From contig NZ_ANIN01000002.1 of NCBI RefSeq assembly GCF_000320365.1, positions 682,001-746,000 of the forward strand: a DNA stretch of 64,000 nt, written 5' to 3'. Of the stretch, positions 33,392 through 44,704 are shown piece by piece (positions within the stretch are counted from its first letter, which is position 1; every line of letters begins with the position of its first letter). Made by a program: the position numbers and the translations under genes. This DNA is from Moraxella macacae 0408225. GTDB taxonomy: Bacteria; Pseudomonadota; Gammaproteobacteria; Pseudomonadales; Moraxellaceae. The notes beneath the pieces are model-generated. The model saw only the letters and a program-made list of their open reading frames with translations. It was not told the origin of the DNA and did not search any database.

Positions 33392-34426
33392 TCAAATAGC
33401 CCGTGCATTACGCAACAAAATCGTACTTTGGTAAACGTTTCTGACTTTTTTGCTGCGAGCGTCTTTGGTTGCATCGGTTAAAACTTGCGTTTGATCAAAC
33501 AACTCAAAAGCGGTTTGATCCTCATTGCCAAGCACCGCGGTACTACCACTGACAATCAAGCCAATTTTGACCGAGGTAATGGGCGGTTTTTCACCGGTTA
33601 GTTTGTTATAAGCATAACTGTTTAGGTACAGCATACCCGGTTGCGTGGTGATTTTGCCTGACGCCGGATCTTTGATTGGGCGTTGTTGCGTGCCTAACAG
33701 TACATTAAATTGATCGACATTGGTGATTTTTTCCATGCCCTCACCTCCAAAATCGCGTGTATCACCGCCTGTAAATTTTTGGATTGTTTTGATACCTTGG
33801 CCAGGTTTTGAGGTGTCTGCTACTAAACGCCCTGCATCACAGGCTAATACCAATGTACCGTTTTTTTGCGTGGATTGTCTGACAAAATAGCGCTCGATCA
33901 CCATGGCGTTTTTGTCAACTTGATTGTTTTCACAATCGATCATCTCACTGCCAGTAATGTTGGTGTATTGAATGGTGAGTTGATCACTGTTCGTGCCACT
34001 CATATTTGACACGCCTGTCCATTTTTGGGTAGTGCCATTGGCTTTGGTATCGCCTGTGGAGCGTGTTAACAGCTGTAGATCTTTGTATTCATCGGTTTGG
34101 ATAACCTCGTTTGTTTTTGGATCGGTTGTTTTGCTGACAATGTCCAAATTAAAGCCAGTTAGCACAATACCGCCTTGGCTTGTGGTATCGTTAATGCTCG
34201 TTCTAGAATTGCCTAAATTGGCAATGCGAATGTGCGATTCTAACTGCTGTATGCCAAAAACACTGACGTCTTGTAACTCACTGCCGCTTTTTTGAAACGT
34301 GGTGGTTCTGGCATTGGCAATATAAATTTGCACCGCGGCCGCTGAAATTAACAGCCCCAAAACCAAGGATACCATCAGTTCAATTAAGGTAAAACCCCTA
34401 TTAAAACTTTTGTTAAAACCACTCAT
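33392..34426 (-). CDS. pilW: Type IV pilus minor pilin PilW
   Basis: PilW is a minor pilin of the priming complex. The 344-residue product has a classic type IV prepilin leader: NRGFTLIELMVSLVLGLLIS, cleaved after glycine, with phenylalanine +1 and glutamate +5. The body includes GSELQDVSVFGIQQLESHIR and a C-terminal KVRNVYQSTILLRNARAI, both typical of PilW. The start ATG is one base after the pilV stop and the stop is ten bases before pilX, so the genes are tightly coupled. Confidence 0.9.
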   Translation of the reverse strand: MSGFNKSFNRGFTLIELMVSLVLGLLISAAAVQIYIANARTTTFQKSGSELQDVSVFGIQQLESHIRIANLGNSRTSINDTTSQGGIVLTGFNLDIVSKTTDPKTNEVIQTDEYKDLQLLTRSTGDTKANGTTQKWTGVSNMSGTNSDQLTIQYTNITGSEMIDCENNQVDKNAMVIERYFVRQSTQKNGTLVLACDAGRLVADTSKPGQGIKTIQKFTGGDTRDFGGEGMEKITNVDQFNVLLGTQQRPIKDPASGKITTQPGMLYLNSYAYNKLTGEKPPITSVKIGLIVSGSTAVLGNEDQTAFELFDQTQVLTDATKDARSKKVRNVYQSTILLRNARAI

Positions 34427-34427
34427 A

Positions 34428-35006
34428 TCAATACGCCTCCATCACAAAACAAGTTGCACCTGGCCGATAACTGCCTGATTTAACCATGCAGGCATCATTA
34501 TTTGTGCCGATAACCGGCGCAGTTTCTCCCCAACTGGCGATCATGCACTGCATTTTTGTTGTGCCAGGGCAATTGTCCATACGAATGGCAATTTCATTAT
34601 CCAATGCCACTTTGCGTAGAGCATTGGCATCACGCTCGGCCATTTCTTTAAAAGAGCAGGCGGTTGGATTTTGGTTTTTTTGTTTGTCATATACTGGTTT
34701 GCATTTGTTTAATTTGGTCTGTATATCAGTTTTTTGCTTACTTCTTTCTGTATCAGAAACATTGCCCGGAGCAGTTGCAGGCGTGTTGTTTAATGCGTTT
34801 TTAAACGCTGTAATTTCACTGGGATTGGCTCGCAACATTTCTGCACCGCCACGCATCACACTTAACGCACGGCTACGCAGCAGACTTTCATCAGTTGCTT
34901 TTACCGCTGTCATTTGCATACCACTAAAACCCAATACTGCAACTGCCAACAGTAATAAAGCCACCAACACTTCAACAAAACCCATGCCTTGTTGTGTTTG
35001 TTTCAT
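34428..35006 (-). CDS. pilV: Type IV pilus minor pilin PilV
   Basis: PilV is a minor pilin initiating pilus assembly. The 192-residue product has the prepilin leader QQGMGFVEVLVALLLLAVAV with glutamate at +5 after cleavage, then GMQMTAVKATDESLLRSRAL, the usual PilV segment. A cysteine-rich C-terminus (CPGTTKMQC, DDACMV-like end) may be disulfide linked. The ATG at 35006 has an AAGGAG site. It is the first gene of the visible cluster; fimU and pilE-type minor pilin genes do not precede it. A 15-bp tandem repeat lies 38-98 bases upstream. Confidence 0.9.
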   Translation of the reverse strand: MKQTQQGMGFVEVLVALLLLAVAVLGFSGMQMTAVKATDESLLRSRALSVMRGGAEMLRANPSEITAFKNALNNTPATAPGNVSDTERSKQKTDIQTKLNKCKPVYDKQKNQNPTACSFKEMAERDANALRKVALDNEIAIRMDNCPGTTKMQCMIASWGETAPVIGTNNDACMVKSGSYRPGATCFVMEAY

Positions 35007-35043
35007 AAAACAATCTCCTTTTGTGGTTTTGCAATGCGTGTCT

Positions 35044-35104
35044 TCTGTATTGTTACTGTCTGTATTGTTACTGTCTGTATTTTACTGACTGTCTGTATTT
35101 TTAC
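35044..35104. repeat. 15-bp tandem repeat upstream of pilV
   Basis: TCTGTATTGTTACTG occurs twice exactly (35044-35058, 35059-35073), followed by two shorter variants (TCTGTATTTTACTG and TCTGTATTTTTAC) to 35104. It lies in the promoter or leader of the minor-pilin operon, where copy-number change could alter expression. Confidence 0.85.
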
Positions 35105-35232
35105 CAAAACACGCCCACGGTATATTTTTCTTAATATTATATTTTGTTTTTTCAATATTTAGATGTATGTCTCATTGTAACACAAAACCATACAATAAAA
35201 ACAAATTTTTTTAAAAATGTCTTAAAAAATCA

Positions 35233-37125
35233 TTAAGACCATTTATAAGTTGCCGTTACAAAAGCGTTAATGCCTTTTTGGTTATAACCTCGGTAGGTTT
35301 CATAATCTTCATTAGTCAAATTATTCACGCGAGCATTCACCGACAAACGCTTGTTTACATAATAATTGCCACTTAAATTTATTAACGTATAGCCTTTTAA
35401 ATCCGAATCGCCGATTTTTTGTTGTTCAAGGCGTACATCAAATTTAGGCTGTTGATAACCAACATAAATCAAGCCCTTATAGTGCGGATGAAAAGGCAAG
35501 CCTTTACCGTTTTGATCTTTGGTGTCTTGATAATCGTAATTTATTCCAAACAATACCTTGTCTATTTGCCAATCTGAGGTTAAATTCACGCCTTTAATCT
35601 GCATTTTGCCTTGGTTAAACGTGGTGGCAGGGCTTTTGCTATAATCAGACACAATCGCATCAATCAGATTTGACTGGTAGCCCGTTAAACGCGTGGTTTG
35701 GTAGGCATTGCTGTTTTCAATAAAAACCTCGCGGTTGTTACTGGTTTCGGCTTTTAAATTTGGATTGCCACGATAACCACCCCAGCTGTCTGAATAACCG
35801 TACAAATCGTTCATAGACGGAGCTCTAAAGCCTGTTGCATACGATCCGCCAATGCGCGTATTTGGCATAATCCGATACGCTCCGCCTAGGTTGTACGTGG
35901 TTTTGTTGCCAAATTGTGAGTTTTGGTCATAGCGTAAATTTAACTGGGCGTCATAACTGTCATTTGCCAACAAATAACCGACATACGCACTGTTAATTTT
36001 GCGCTGTTTTACCGTATAGCTGTCAGGTTGGTTAGTCTTAGGCTTGCCTGTGTCTAATGCTTGATGTAGATTTTCATAGCCTGCGATCACTTGCCCGGCT
36101 GGCAAATGATAGCCCAATTGTAGGTTTAATTGTTTTTGCACCGTGTCAAACGTATTTGGCGTTTTGTCGGTTGGCGTTTTATACGCATTCAGTTTGTCAA
36201 AACTTTGTCCATATTTTAAAGATCCGCTTAAATTATCTTGCTCATAATCTGCAAACACCAACAACGCACCGTTTTGTTGCTCTTGGCGGTCATCATAATC
36301 TATTTTTGAGACAGACTTAGCAAATAAACCTGTTGCACCCACATTAAGTGCTTCATTAAAACGATGTTTTGCCACAAAACTTACATTTTTTGACTCAAAA
36401 CCATCTTTATCCACATCGACGCCTGTGGCATTTTTGACTGCGTTAATGCCCTCGGTTTTTTCATAGCCTGCTGACACACTTAGCGTGGTATCATGCTTGA
36501 CAAATTGTCCGATACCTTGGGCTTTATAGCTTTTTTCTGTGCCTGCACCAACAATAATGGAGGCATTGGATTGTTTAGCATGTTGCCCTTTGGTAAAAAT
36601 TTGGATAACGCCACCCATCGCATCTGATCCGTACAAGGCAGAACCTGAAGCGCCGTGCAACACTTCGATGCGATCAATTTGATCCGCAGGAATTAACGAA
36701 AGTGCCGAACCACCGTAAGAAATGGATCCGTAACGAATGCCATCAATTAATACCAAAATTCTTTTGTTGTCATAACCACGCAACACAACATTGCCAGCCG
36801 TGCCATCACCACCGTATTGACGCACCAAAAAACCGCCGTGATGACGCAGTACATCTAGCACGCTTTGCCCTTGATAGCGTTTTAGATCCTCTTCATTAAT
36901 CACACTGGTTTGAGCAATGGTATTTTTTTCAGATGTGGCGGTACGCGTTGCAGTAACGGTTATTTTTGGCAGCTGTACAATTGGCATGCTGTTATCAGAA
37001 TCAACCCCCAGACCGTCGGCATAAGATTGACTGGCAAGCATTGTTAACACAAGGCTTAATGTGGTATGTTTAACCGTAAGTTTGGTTTTTTGAATTGTTT
37101 TTGATTGAATTGTTTTTGGTTTCAT
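35233..37125 (-). CDS. TonB-dependent outer membrane receptor, BtuB-like
   Basis: This is an outer-membrane gated porin for a scarce ligand. The 630-residue product has a signal peptide (LVLTMLASQSYADG), a TonB box region (LPKITVTATRT), a plug domain (SVLDVLRHHGGFLVRQYGG, VVLRGYDNKRILVLIDGIRY, RIEVLHGASGSALYGSDAMG) and a barrel with TGFRAPSMNDLYGY and a final SVNARVNNLTNEDYETYRGY. The plug is closest to the vitamin B12 receptor BtuB. The ligand is not certain: no cobalamin riboswitch is visible upstream and no B12 genes adjoin. The last residue is serine after tryptophan. The N-terminus contains an in-frame duplication (KTIQSKTIQK). Confidence 0.85.
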   Translation of the reverse strand: MKPKTIQSKTIQKTKLTVKHTTLSLVLTMLASQSYADGLGVDSDNSMPIVQLPKITVTATRTATSEKNTIAQTSVINEEDLKRYQGQSVLDVLRHHGGFLVRQYGGDGTAGNVVLRGYDNKRILVLIDGIRYGSISYGGSALSLIPADQIDRIEVLHGASGSALYGSDAMGGVIQIFTKGQHAKQSNASIIVGAGTEKSYKAQGIGQFVKHDTTLSVSAGYEKTEGINAVKNATGVDVDKDGFESKNVSFVAKHRFNEALNVGATGLFAKSVSKIDYDDRQEQQNGALLVFADYEQDNLSGSLKYGQSFDKLNAYKTPTDKTPNTFDTVQKQLNLQLGYHLPAGQVIAGYENLHQALDTGKPKTNQPDSYTVKQRKINSAYVGYLLANDSYDAQLNLRYDQNSQFGNKTTYNLGGAYRIMPNTRIGGSYATGFRAPSMNDLYGYSDSWGGYRGNPNLKAETSNNREVFIENSNAYQTTRLTGYQSNLIDAIVSDYSKSPATTFNQGKMQIKGVNLTSDWQIDKVLFGINYDYQDTKDQNGKGLPFHPHYKGLIYVGYQQPKFDVRLEQQKIGDSDLKGYTLINLSGNYYVNKRLSVNARVNNLTNEDYETYRGYNQKGINAFVTATYKWS

Positions 37126-37311
37126 GATTTTTGCTATTCACACTGGCTAAAATAAAAATAAGTTATCTATTACATTTTAGCAAGTTTTATGCAAAATACC
37201 ACAAAAATAAGTTGAGATTTTCTCAAATTAATGTAACTTAATATGAAAAAATTTTGATATATTGGTTTTATTAATTTTAATAATTAAAATATCTTAATAA
37301 AAAGAGCAAAA

Positions 37312-37491
37312 ACCAAAGTACCGCTGTCTATGTGAACCCATGAACTGTCATGTTCAAAGGCGGATCGCACAATTATTTTTAAGGTTTCCTGATACATCAT
37401 ACCGATGCAGGCATACACAACAAACAATTAGCATGCAACCCTAAAGTAAATTATCAGCTCAGGTATGCCATAAACTGGCGAGTACTTCAGA
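37312..37491 (-). ncRNA. ssrS: 6S RNA (ssrS)
   Basis: 6S RNA mimics an open promoter and binds sigma70 RNA polymerase in stationary phase. Reading the minus strand, the ~180-nt transcript follows E. coli 6S in order: CCUGAGCUGAUA (E. coli CCUGAGCCGAUA), GCAUGCU, GGAAACCUUAAAA (E. coli GAAGCCUUAAAA), and a 3' hairpin with UUGAAC, GGGUUCA, ACAG and GCGG. The ends pair as GAAGUACUCGC with GCGGUACUU (one bulge), the closing stem of the rod. A consensus promoter precedes it and a T-rich stretch (TTTTTGCTCTTTTT) follows. Exact ends are estimated. It lies between the GspE/PilB gene and the TonB receptor. Confidence 0.87.
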
Positions 37492-37497
37492 AACTGC

Positions 37498-37526
37498 ATT
37501 ATAATGCTTTTTTGGCTTAAATGCAA
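37498..37526 (-). promoter_or_regulatory. Promoter of the 6S RNA gene
   Basis: On the minus strand: TTGCAT (37526-37521), a 17-bp spacer and a perfect TATAAT (37503-37498), seven bases before the inferred 6S start. Confidence 0.8.
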
Positions 37527-37612
37527 CTTTTGGTTTAGTACAACTTTTGGCGTAGTGCTTTTGGTTTAGCGGTTTTAGTTTGGTGCTTTTGGCTTGGTGC
37601 TTTTGGCCAGGT
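37527..37612. repeat. Degenerate CTTTTGG repeats downstream of the GspE/PilB gene
   Basis: ACTTTTGG or GCTTTTGG occurs five times with spacers of varied length (for example GTGCTTTTGGTTTAGCGG, GGTGCTTTTGGCTTGGTGC). The block fills the gap between the ATPase stop and the 6S promoter. No terminator is obvious. Confidence 0.6.
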
Positions 37613-39370
37613 TTAGTTTAGAGGCACAACTTTTAGCACTTCTTCAAAAGTTGTCAAACCCTCGCTGACTTTTTTTGCCCCGGCCAAGCGCAGTGGTTGT
37701 AGCCCATCTTGATAGGCTTTTTGGGTGATGGTGGTTAAATTTGCCCCCTCGCCAATTAGGCGTTTAAGATCGTTGTTTAAGCGCATAATTTCATACAAAC
37801 CAACACGCCCTAAATACCCCGTATCACGACAATGTTCACAACCTATTGCATGACTGATAAACTTAGGTGCAGGGGCTTTCCACGGTGCGGTCAACTCCTG
37901 CCATGTTTGTTGTTCAAGCTCGCTAATTGGACGTTTGGTTTTACAATGCTTGCACAAGGTGCGTACCAATCGCTGTGCCATAATCCCCAAAATCGTAGCC
38001 GAGGTTAAAAACGGTGCAACACCCAAATCATGCAAGCGAGTTAACGAACTTGGAGCATCATTGGTATGCAAGGTTGACAACACCAAATGCCCTGTTAAAG
38101 ATGCTTGTACTGCCATTTCAGCGGTTTGCGTATCGCGAATCTCCCCCACCATGATGATATCAGGATCTTGACGCATTAAGGCACGAATGCCCTCAGCAAA
38201 ACTTAACTCAATATTATGTTGCACTTGCATTTGGTTAAACATTGGTTCTACCATTTCAATCGGATCTTCAATGGTGCATACATTGACTTCTTCGGTTGCC
38301 AATTGTTTGAGTGTGCTGTATAAAGTTGTGGTTTTGCCAGAACCTGTAGGGCCTGTTACCAAAATAATGCCATTTGGGCAAGCAGTCATTTCATGCCACT
38401 GTTGTAAATCTTTGCCTGTTAAACCAAGCTGTTCAAAACTTCGCACCAACACATCAGGATCAAACACGCGCATGACTAATTTTTCTCCAAAAGCAGTAGG
38501 CATGGTCGACAAACGCAATTCGGTTTCCTGGCCTTTTGGGGTGCGGGTTTTTAGCCGGCCGTCTTGTGGTTTGCGTTTTTCAGCAACATTTAGCCTGCCT
38601 AAAATTTTAATCCTTGCAACAACCGCCGTCATAATTGCAGCAGGCATTTCGTATACATTGTGTAACACGCCGTCAATGCGAAAACGTACTTTGCCTATTT
38701 CGCGCCGCGGTTCAAGGTGAAGATCGCTGGCACGTTGATCAAACGCATACTGTAACAACCAATCCACCACTTTTACAATGTGATGATCGTTGGCATCGGG
38801 ATTTTGGAGATTGCCAAGCTGTAGCAAGGCTTCGACATTGGTAACATCAGATGAATGCTGGCCACTGTTTGCCCCTGCGATCGCTTTGGTAACTTGATAA
38901 AATTCTTGGCGGTAACGGTTAATTTGATCGGGGCTTAGCAGCACGGTTTTGATGGTTTTTGGACGCACAATATGACTGATGTTGTCATGCCAATCAAAAA
39001 ATAACGGCTGATCCGTGCCAATCACCACTTCGCTATCCGTTACCGCGATAGGCAAAATAAATTGTGATTTGGCATATTCAAACGACATGATAGACGTTAC
39101 CGATGGCACATCGATTTTGAGTGGATCAATGCGCACATATGCCACATTGGTAAGTTTGGCAAGCCAGCGGTTTAAACTTTCTAAATCAAGCGGTTTTGCG
39201 GTGTTTTTATCCGTCAAATTAAACCCTGCAATGACCTGAAGCGGATGCAAGTTTGGACGGTTACTGGTAATCACCAAATTATAATCACGTTGATCAATAT
39301 GCCCGGCTTTAAGCAATTCATCTAAACACCAACGAACATCAATCACGATAGAAAACGACCGGTTTTGCAT
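37613..39370 (-). CDS. GspE/PilB family secretion or pilus ATPase
   Basis: This hexameric ATPase powers pilus extension or type II secretion. The 585-residue product has an N-terminal MshEN-like region (about 1-170), then DHHIVKVVDWLLQYAFDQRA and SDLHLEPRREIGKVRFRIDG, Walker A GPTGSGKTTTLYS, the Asp box CTIEDPIEMV, Walker B RQDPDIIMVGEIRD, the His box LTGHLVLSTLHTNDAPS and a tetracysteine zinc site (CKHC, CEHC). PilB and GspE cannot be told apart with certainty here; the nearby pilV-pilY1 genes favour a pilus role. No pilC or pilD neighbours are present. It starts 22 bases after the ABC ATPase gene. Confidence 0.88.
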   Translation of the reverse strand: MQNRSFSIVIDVRWCLDELLKAGHIDQRDYNLVITSNRPNLHPLQVIAGFNLTDKNTAKPLDLESLNRWLAKLTNVAYVRIDPLKIDVPSVTSIMSFEYAKSQFILPIAVTDSEVVIGTDQPLFFDWHDNISHIVRPKTIKTVLLSPDQINRYRQEFYQVTKAIAGANSGQHSSDVTNVEALLQLGNLQNPDANDHHIVKVVDWLLQYAFDQRASDLHLEPRREIGKVRFRIDGVLHNVYEMPAAIMTAVVARIKILGRLNVAEKRKPQDGRLKTRTPKGQETELRLSTMPTAFGEKLVMRVFDPDVLVRSFEQLGLTGKDLQQWHEMTACPNGIILVTGPTGSGKTTTLYSTLKQLATEEVNVCTIEDPIEMVEPMFNQMQVQHNIELSFAEGIRALMRQDPDIIMVGEIRDTQTAEMAVQASLTGHLVLSTLHTNDAPSSLTRLHDLGVAPFLTSATILGIMAQRLVRTLCKHCKTKRPISELEQQTWQELTAPWKAPAPKFISHAIGCEHCRDTGYLGRVGLYEIMRLNNDLKRLIGEGANLTTITQKAYQDGLQPLRLAGAKKVSEGLTTFEEVLKVVPLN

Positions 39371-39392
39371 ACTTTTAACCTTGATGAATTTT

Positions 39393-40172
39393 TTAGCCTT
39401 GATGACTTGCCATAAAATCTTTTACACGCTGTGATTTTGGATTGCCAAACACTTGCCCAGGATCGCCCATTTCTTCAATACGCCCTTGGTGCAAAAACAC
39501 CACTTGACTTGACACATCGCGAGCAAAACGCATTTCGTGCGTTACAATCAGCATGGTGCGCCCTTCTTCAGCAAGTGATTTCATCACCGCCAAAACTTCA
39601 TTGACCAGTTCAGGATCAAGGGCTGAGGTTGGTTCATCAAACAACAACACTTGCGGTTTCATTGCCAATGCCCTAGCAATTGCAATGCGTTGGCGTTGTC
39701 CGCCGGATAAATTTTCAGGATAAGCGTCTTGTTTGTCAAGCAATCCAACCCGCTGCAACAATACTTGTGCCTCGCTAATTGCTTGATCTTTTGGAATTTT
39801 TTGTACTTGGGTTGGGCCTTCGATGATATTTTCCAAAATGGTTTTATGCGGCCATAGGTTAAAATTTTGAAATACAAAACCAACTTTGGAGCGAAATTTT
39901 TCCAATTGTTTTTGATCCACGGCCACCAAATCACCAGTTTTGCCTTTTTTTAGTTTTAATTCATCACCGCTTAAAAAAATCTGGCCTTGTGATGGATTTT
40001 CTAGCAAATTAATACAACGCAACAAGGTGGATTTTCCAGACCCTGACGATCCTAAAATCGAAATCACATCACCATCATAAGCAGTTAATGACACGCCTTT
40101 TAATACCTCTAAATGTCCGTAGCTTTTATGAATGTCGTTGAGTTGCAAGGCGATTGATTTTTGGTTAGTCAT
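39393..40172 (-). CDS. Polar amino-acid ABC transporter ATP-binding protein (HisP/GlnQ family), orphan
   Basis: This ATPase of the polar amino-acid uptake family has 259 residues. The start at 40172 is selected because GTGGAAA lies eight bases upstream. Motifs are [20 protein letters not shown] (Walker A and the PAAT-specific tail), [13 protein letters not shown] (Q-loop region with the family-typical NLWPH), the signature [16 protein letters not shown], Walker [17 protein letters not shown] and [12 protein letters not shown]. The ligand cannot be told from the ATPase. No permease or binding-protein gene adjoins, so it must pair with subunits encoded elsewhere. The gene is 22 bases upstream of the GspE/PilB gene. 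Confidence 0.9.
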   Translation of the reverse strand: MTNQKSIALQLNDIHKSYGHLEVLKGVSLTAYDGDVISILGSSGSGKSTLLRCINLLENPSQGQIFLSGDELKLKKGKTGDLVAVDQKQLEKFRSKVGFVFQNFNLWPHKTILENIIEGPTQVQKIPKDQAISEAQVLLQRVGLLDKQDAYPENLSGGQRQRIAIARALAMKPQVLLFDEPTSALDPELVNEVLAVMKSLAEEGRTMLIVTHEMRFARDVSSQVVFLHQGRIEEMGDPGQVFGNPKSQRVKDFMASHQG

Positions 40173-40287
40173 AGGCATTTTCCACATCAGGCATAAAACA
40201 AATGAATACATAAAACAATGAATAAACGCATTATTTTCACCTAAATTGCCAAAAAAGGCAAATTTTTTCTTGGTAAAAACACAATAA

Positions 40288-40325
40288 AGCCAAAAACACG
40301 CCTAATTTTAAGCGTGTTTTTGGCT
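40288..40325 (-). terminator. Terminator of the isocitrate dehydrogenase gene
   Basis: A 14-bp perfect inverted repeat (AGCCAAAAACACGC, 40288-40301; GCGTGTTTTTGGCT, 40312-40325) with a ten-base loop lies about 70 bases after the icd stop. The T run sits inside the arm rather than after it. Confidence 0.7.
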
Positions 40326-40395
40326 AGATTTAAGTAAAATTAAATTAACATTAAACCAGTATTAAACAGTGTTAAACCAGTGTTAAACTTATCAA

Positions 40396-42917
<2,522 letters not shown>

Positions 42918-43004
42918 TGGTGCCCGAGGCCGGACTTGAACCGGCACGCTCGTTAGAGCGAGGGATTTTAAATCCCTTGTGTCTACCAATTTCACCACCC
43001 GGGC
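42918..43004 (-). tRNA. tRNA-Leu (anticodon TAA)
   Basis: The 87-nt gene folds fully: acceptor GCCCGGG/CUCGGGC with one G-U pair, anticodon stem around TTTAAAA (anticodon TAA), a long variable arm typical of leucine (CGCTC-TAAC-GAGCG) and T-arm GCCGGTTCAAGTCCGGC. CCA is encoded. Confidence 0.97.
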
Positions 43005-43134
43005 GGACAGTCGCTTAACTTTATTTGTTGCTTGATGCTTTTATATTGGTGCTTTTTAGAAGCCTTTATAAAGCAACCCATATAAAACAAATTAATTTTA
43101 TAGCAACTTAAGTTAGTGCGTTGGAATTTGCGAT

Positions 43135-43162
43135 ATTATAATCTGTTTATTTTATTTTGCAA
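43135..43162 (-). promoter_or_regulatory. Candidate promoter for tRNA-Leu
   Basis: On the minus strand: TTGCAA, a 16-bp spacer and TATAAT, about 130 bases before the tRNA-Leu 5' end and downstream of tRNA-Cys. Confidence 0.5.
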
Positions 43163-43214
43163 GTTATTTTTTTATATAATTTATTTTTTAAATAATTCGC
43201 TTTTTAAAATAAAA

Positions 43215-43288
43215 TGGAGGCTGAGGTCGGAATCGAACCGGCGTACACGGAGTTGCAGTCCGCTGCATGACCACTCTGCCACCCAGCC
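43215..43288 (-). tRNA. tRNA-Cys (anticodon GCA)
   Basis: The 74-nt gene has acceptor GGCTGGG/CTCAGCC, anticodon loop CTGCAAC (GCA), T-arm GCCGGTTCGATTCCGAC, discriminator U as required for tRNA-Cys and an encoded CCA. Confidence 0.97.
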
Positions 43289-43301
43289 TTTAAGGATTGC
43301 T

Positions 43302-43329
43302 ATAATAGCAAATTTTTCAAAAAGTGCAA
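43302..43329 (-). promoter_or_regulatory. Promoter of tRNA-Cys
   Basis: On the minus strand: TTGCAC, a 16-bp spacer and TATTAT, with the -10 ending 14 bases before the tRNA 5' end. Confidence 0.65.
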
Positions 43330-43456
43330 GTATTTTTTAAAAATTTTTGCAAAAAGCTGATTTTTTTGCCAAGTTGGTTTTTAAAACCACAAAAATCGGT
43401 TACAATGCAAGCAATTTTTTATTTTGTTAATTTAGATTTTGTTAATGTAAAAGGAT

Positions 43457-44317
43457 ATGAATATGGCTATGATACTTGATGGCAAAGCAGTTGCTGGCGA
43501 GATGGAAGCTGAATTAAAGTTACGCGTAACCGCTGTTAAAGAAAAAACCGGTATCACGCCAGTTTTGGCAACGATTTTGGTAGGCGATGATCCAGCTTCG
43601 GCTACTTATGTAAAAATGAAAGGCAATGCTTGTCGTCGCGTTGGCATGGATTCGCTAAAAGTTGTCATGCCACAAGACACCACAACCGAACAATTGTTGG
43701 CAAAAATTCACGAACTCAACAACAATCCAAACGTACACGGTATTTTGTTACAACACCCTGTACCATCACAAATTGACGAACGAGCGTGTTTTGATGCAAT
43801 TGATCTGAAAAAAGATGTAGACGGCGTAACTTGTCTGGGTTTTGGCAATATGGCAATGGGGCAATCGGCGTATGGATCATGCACGCCACAAGGCATTATG
43901 TATTTACTGGAAAAATACGGCGTTGAATTGTCAGGCAAACACGCCGTGGTTGTTGGTCGCAGTGCAATTTTAGGCAAGCCGATGGCTATGATGTTATTAA
44001 ACGCCAACTGCACGGTAACCATTTGTCATTCAAAAACCCAAAACTTAGCAGAAATGGTACAACAAGCAGATATTTTGGTCGGTGCTGTGGGCAAACCTGA
44101 ACTGATCAAACAAAACTGGATAAAACCCGGTGCTGTTGTTATCGACGCAGGGTTTCACCCAACCGATCAAGGTGGCGTTGGTGATATTGAACTTCATGGC
44201 ATTGAAAATATTGCTAAAGCTTACACGCCAGTGCCAGGTGGCGTTGGCCCTATGACGATTAATACCCTCATTCGCCAAACGATAGAATCAGCAGAAAAAT
44301 CCATTCAAACCACTTAG
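43457..44317 (+). CDS. folD: Bifunctional methylenetetrahydrofolate dehydrogenase/cyclohydrolase
   Basis: FolD interconverts methylene- and formyl-tetrahydrofolate with NADP, feeding purine and formyl-Met synthesis. The 286-residue product has the active-site [51 protein letters not shown], the Rossmann segment [19 protein letters not shown] and [16 protein letters not shown]. The start ATG has an AAAGGAT site; an ATG two codons later is possible. Length is normal. The gene is divergent from tRNA-Cys and convergent with the small L7/L12-like gene. Confidence 0.96.
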   Translation: MNMAMILDGKAVAGEMEAELKLRVTAVKEKTGITPVLATILVGDDPASATYVKMKGNACRRVGMDSLKVVMPQDTTTEQLLAKIHELNNNPNVHGILLQHPVPSQIDERACFDAIDLKKDVDGVTCLGFGNMAMGQSAYGSCTPQGIMYLLEKYGVELSGKHAVVVGRSAILGKPMAMMLLNANCTVTICHSKTQNLAEMVQQADILVGAVGKPELIKQNWIKPGAVVIDAGFHPTDQGGVGDIELHGIENIAKAYTPVPGGVGPMTINTLIRQTIESAEKSIQTT

Positions 44318-44338
44318 TTAAACTACTTAGCAAAAACC

Positions 44339-44393
44339 AACAGCGAAAACTTATTTAAACCTTGAGACTTTTAGGTTTTAGGTTTTCGCTGTT
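44339..44393. terminator. Perfect 12-bp hairpin between convergent genes
   Basis: AACAGCGAAAAC (44339-44350) pairs exactly with GTTTTCGCTGTT (44382-44393); the loop adds a second stem AAACCT/AGGTTT. There is no T run on either side, so it may act as a bidirectional barrier rather than a standard terminator. Confidence 0.5.
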
Positions 44394-44407
44394 ACTACAA
44401 AACCGCC

Positions 44408-44704
44408 CTATCCGCCAAATTTTTGATACATCAACCCACCAAAAATCATCATCACTAACACAACAAGCACCACTCTTTTTAGCCAATTTGACTGATTTGG
44501 TCGATTTGACTTAGCAGGTTGCAATTTGTCTGCCGTATCGTCTTTAATCCACGCAGGCGTTTGGCTTGCTTCATACGCATCGATGGCTTGTTTGGCAGCG
44601 TCAATGCTGATATTTTGTTCTTGGGCGTAAGTTTTTATCGCAATCACGTAATTTTTTTTATCCACCAATTGTCGGATATGTTTGGGTAAATTTAACTGTG
44701 TCAT
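44408..44704 (-). CDS. Small membrane protein with L7/L12 C-terminal-like domain
   Basis: The 98-residue product begins with a segment (DKKNYVIAIKTYAQEQNISI then DAAKQAIDAYEAS) that follows the pattern of the ribosomal protein L7/L12 C-terminal domain. In small bacterial proteins this fold serves as a binding module. Residues about 78-95 form one membrane segment (VVLVVLVMMIFGGLMY). Function is unknown. Its start codon overlaps the stop of the upstream gene by one base (TAATG), so the two are translationally coupled and probably act together. The stop is near a perfect hairpin shared with folD. Confidence 0.7.
   Translation of the reverse strand: MTQLNLPKHIRQLVDKKNYVIAIKTYAQEQNISIDAAKQAIDAYEASQTPAWIKDDTADKLQPAKSNRPNQSNWLKRVVLVVLVMMIFGGLMYQKFGG

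Noticed and set aside
34486-35088. 200-codon plus-strand frame
   Set aside because: It is antisense to pilV, which has a clear prepilin leader and ribosome site.
37126-37491. Cobalamin riboswitch upstream of the BtuB-like gene
   Set aside because: The CAGGAAACCT stretch resembles a B12 box, but the other conserved blocks are missing and the region matches 6S RNA in order and length.
37316-37513. Plus-strand structured RNA ending at GCATTATAATGC plus T-run
   Set aside because: That palindrome is the minus-strand -10 box of the 6S promoter; as a plus-strand terminator its stem is only four pairs.
38187-38720. 177-codon plus-strand frame
   Set aside because: It is antisense to the conserved Walker and secretin-ATPase motifs of the GspE/PilB gene.
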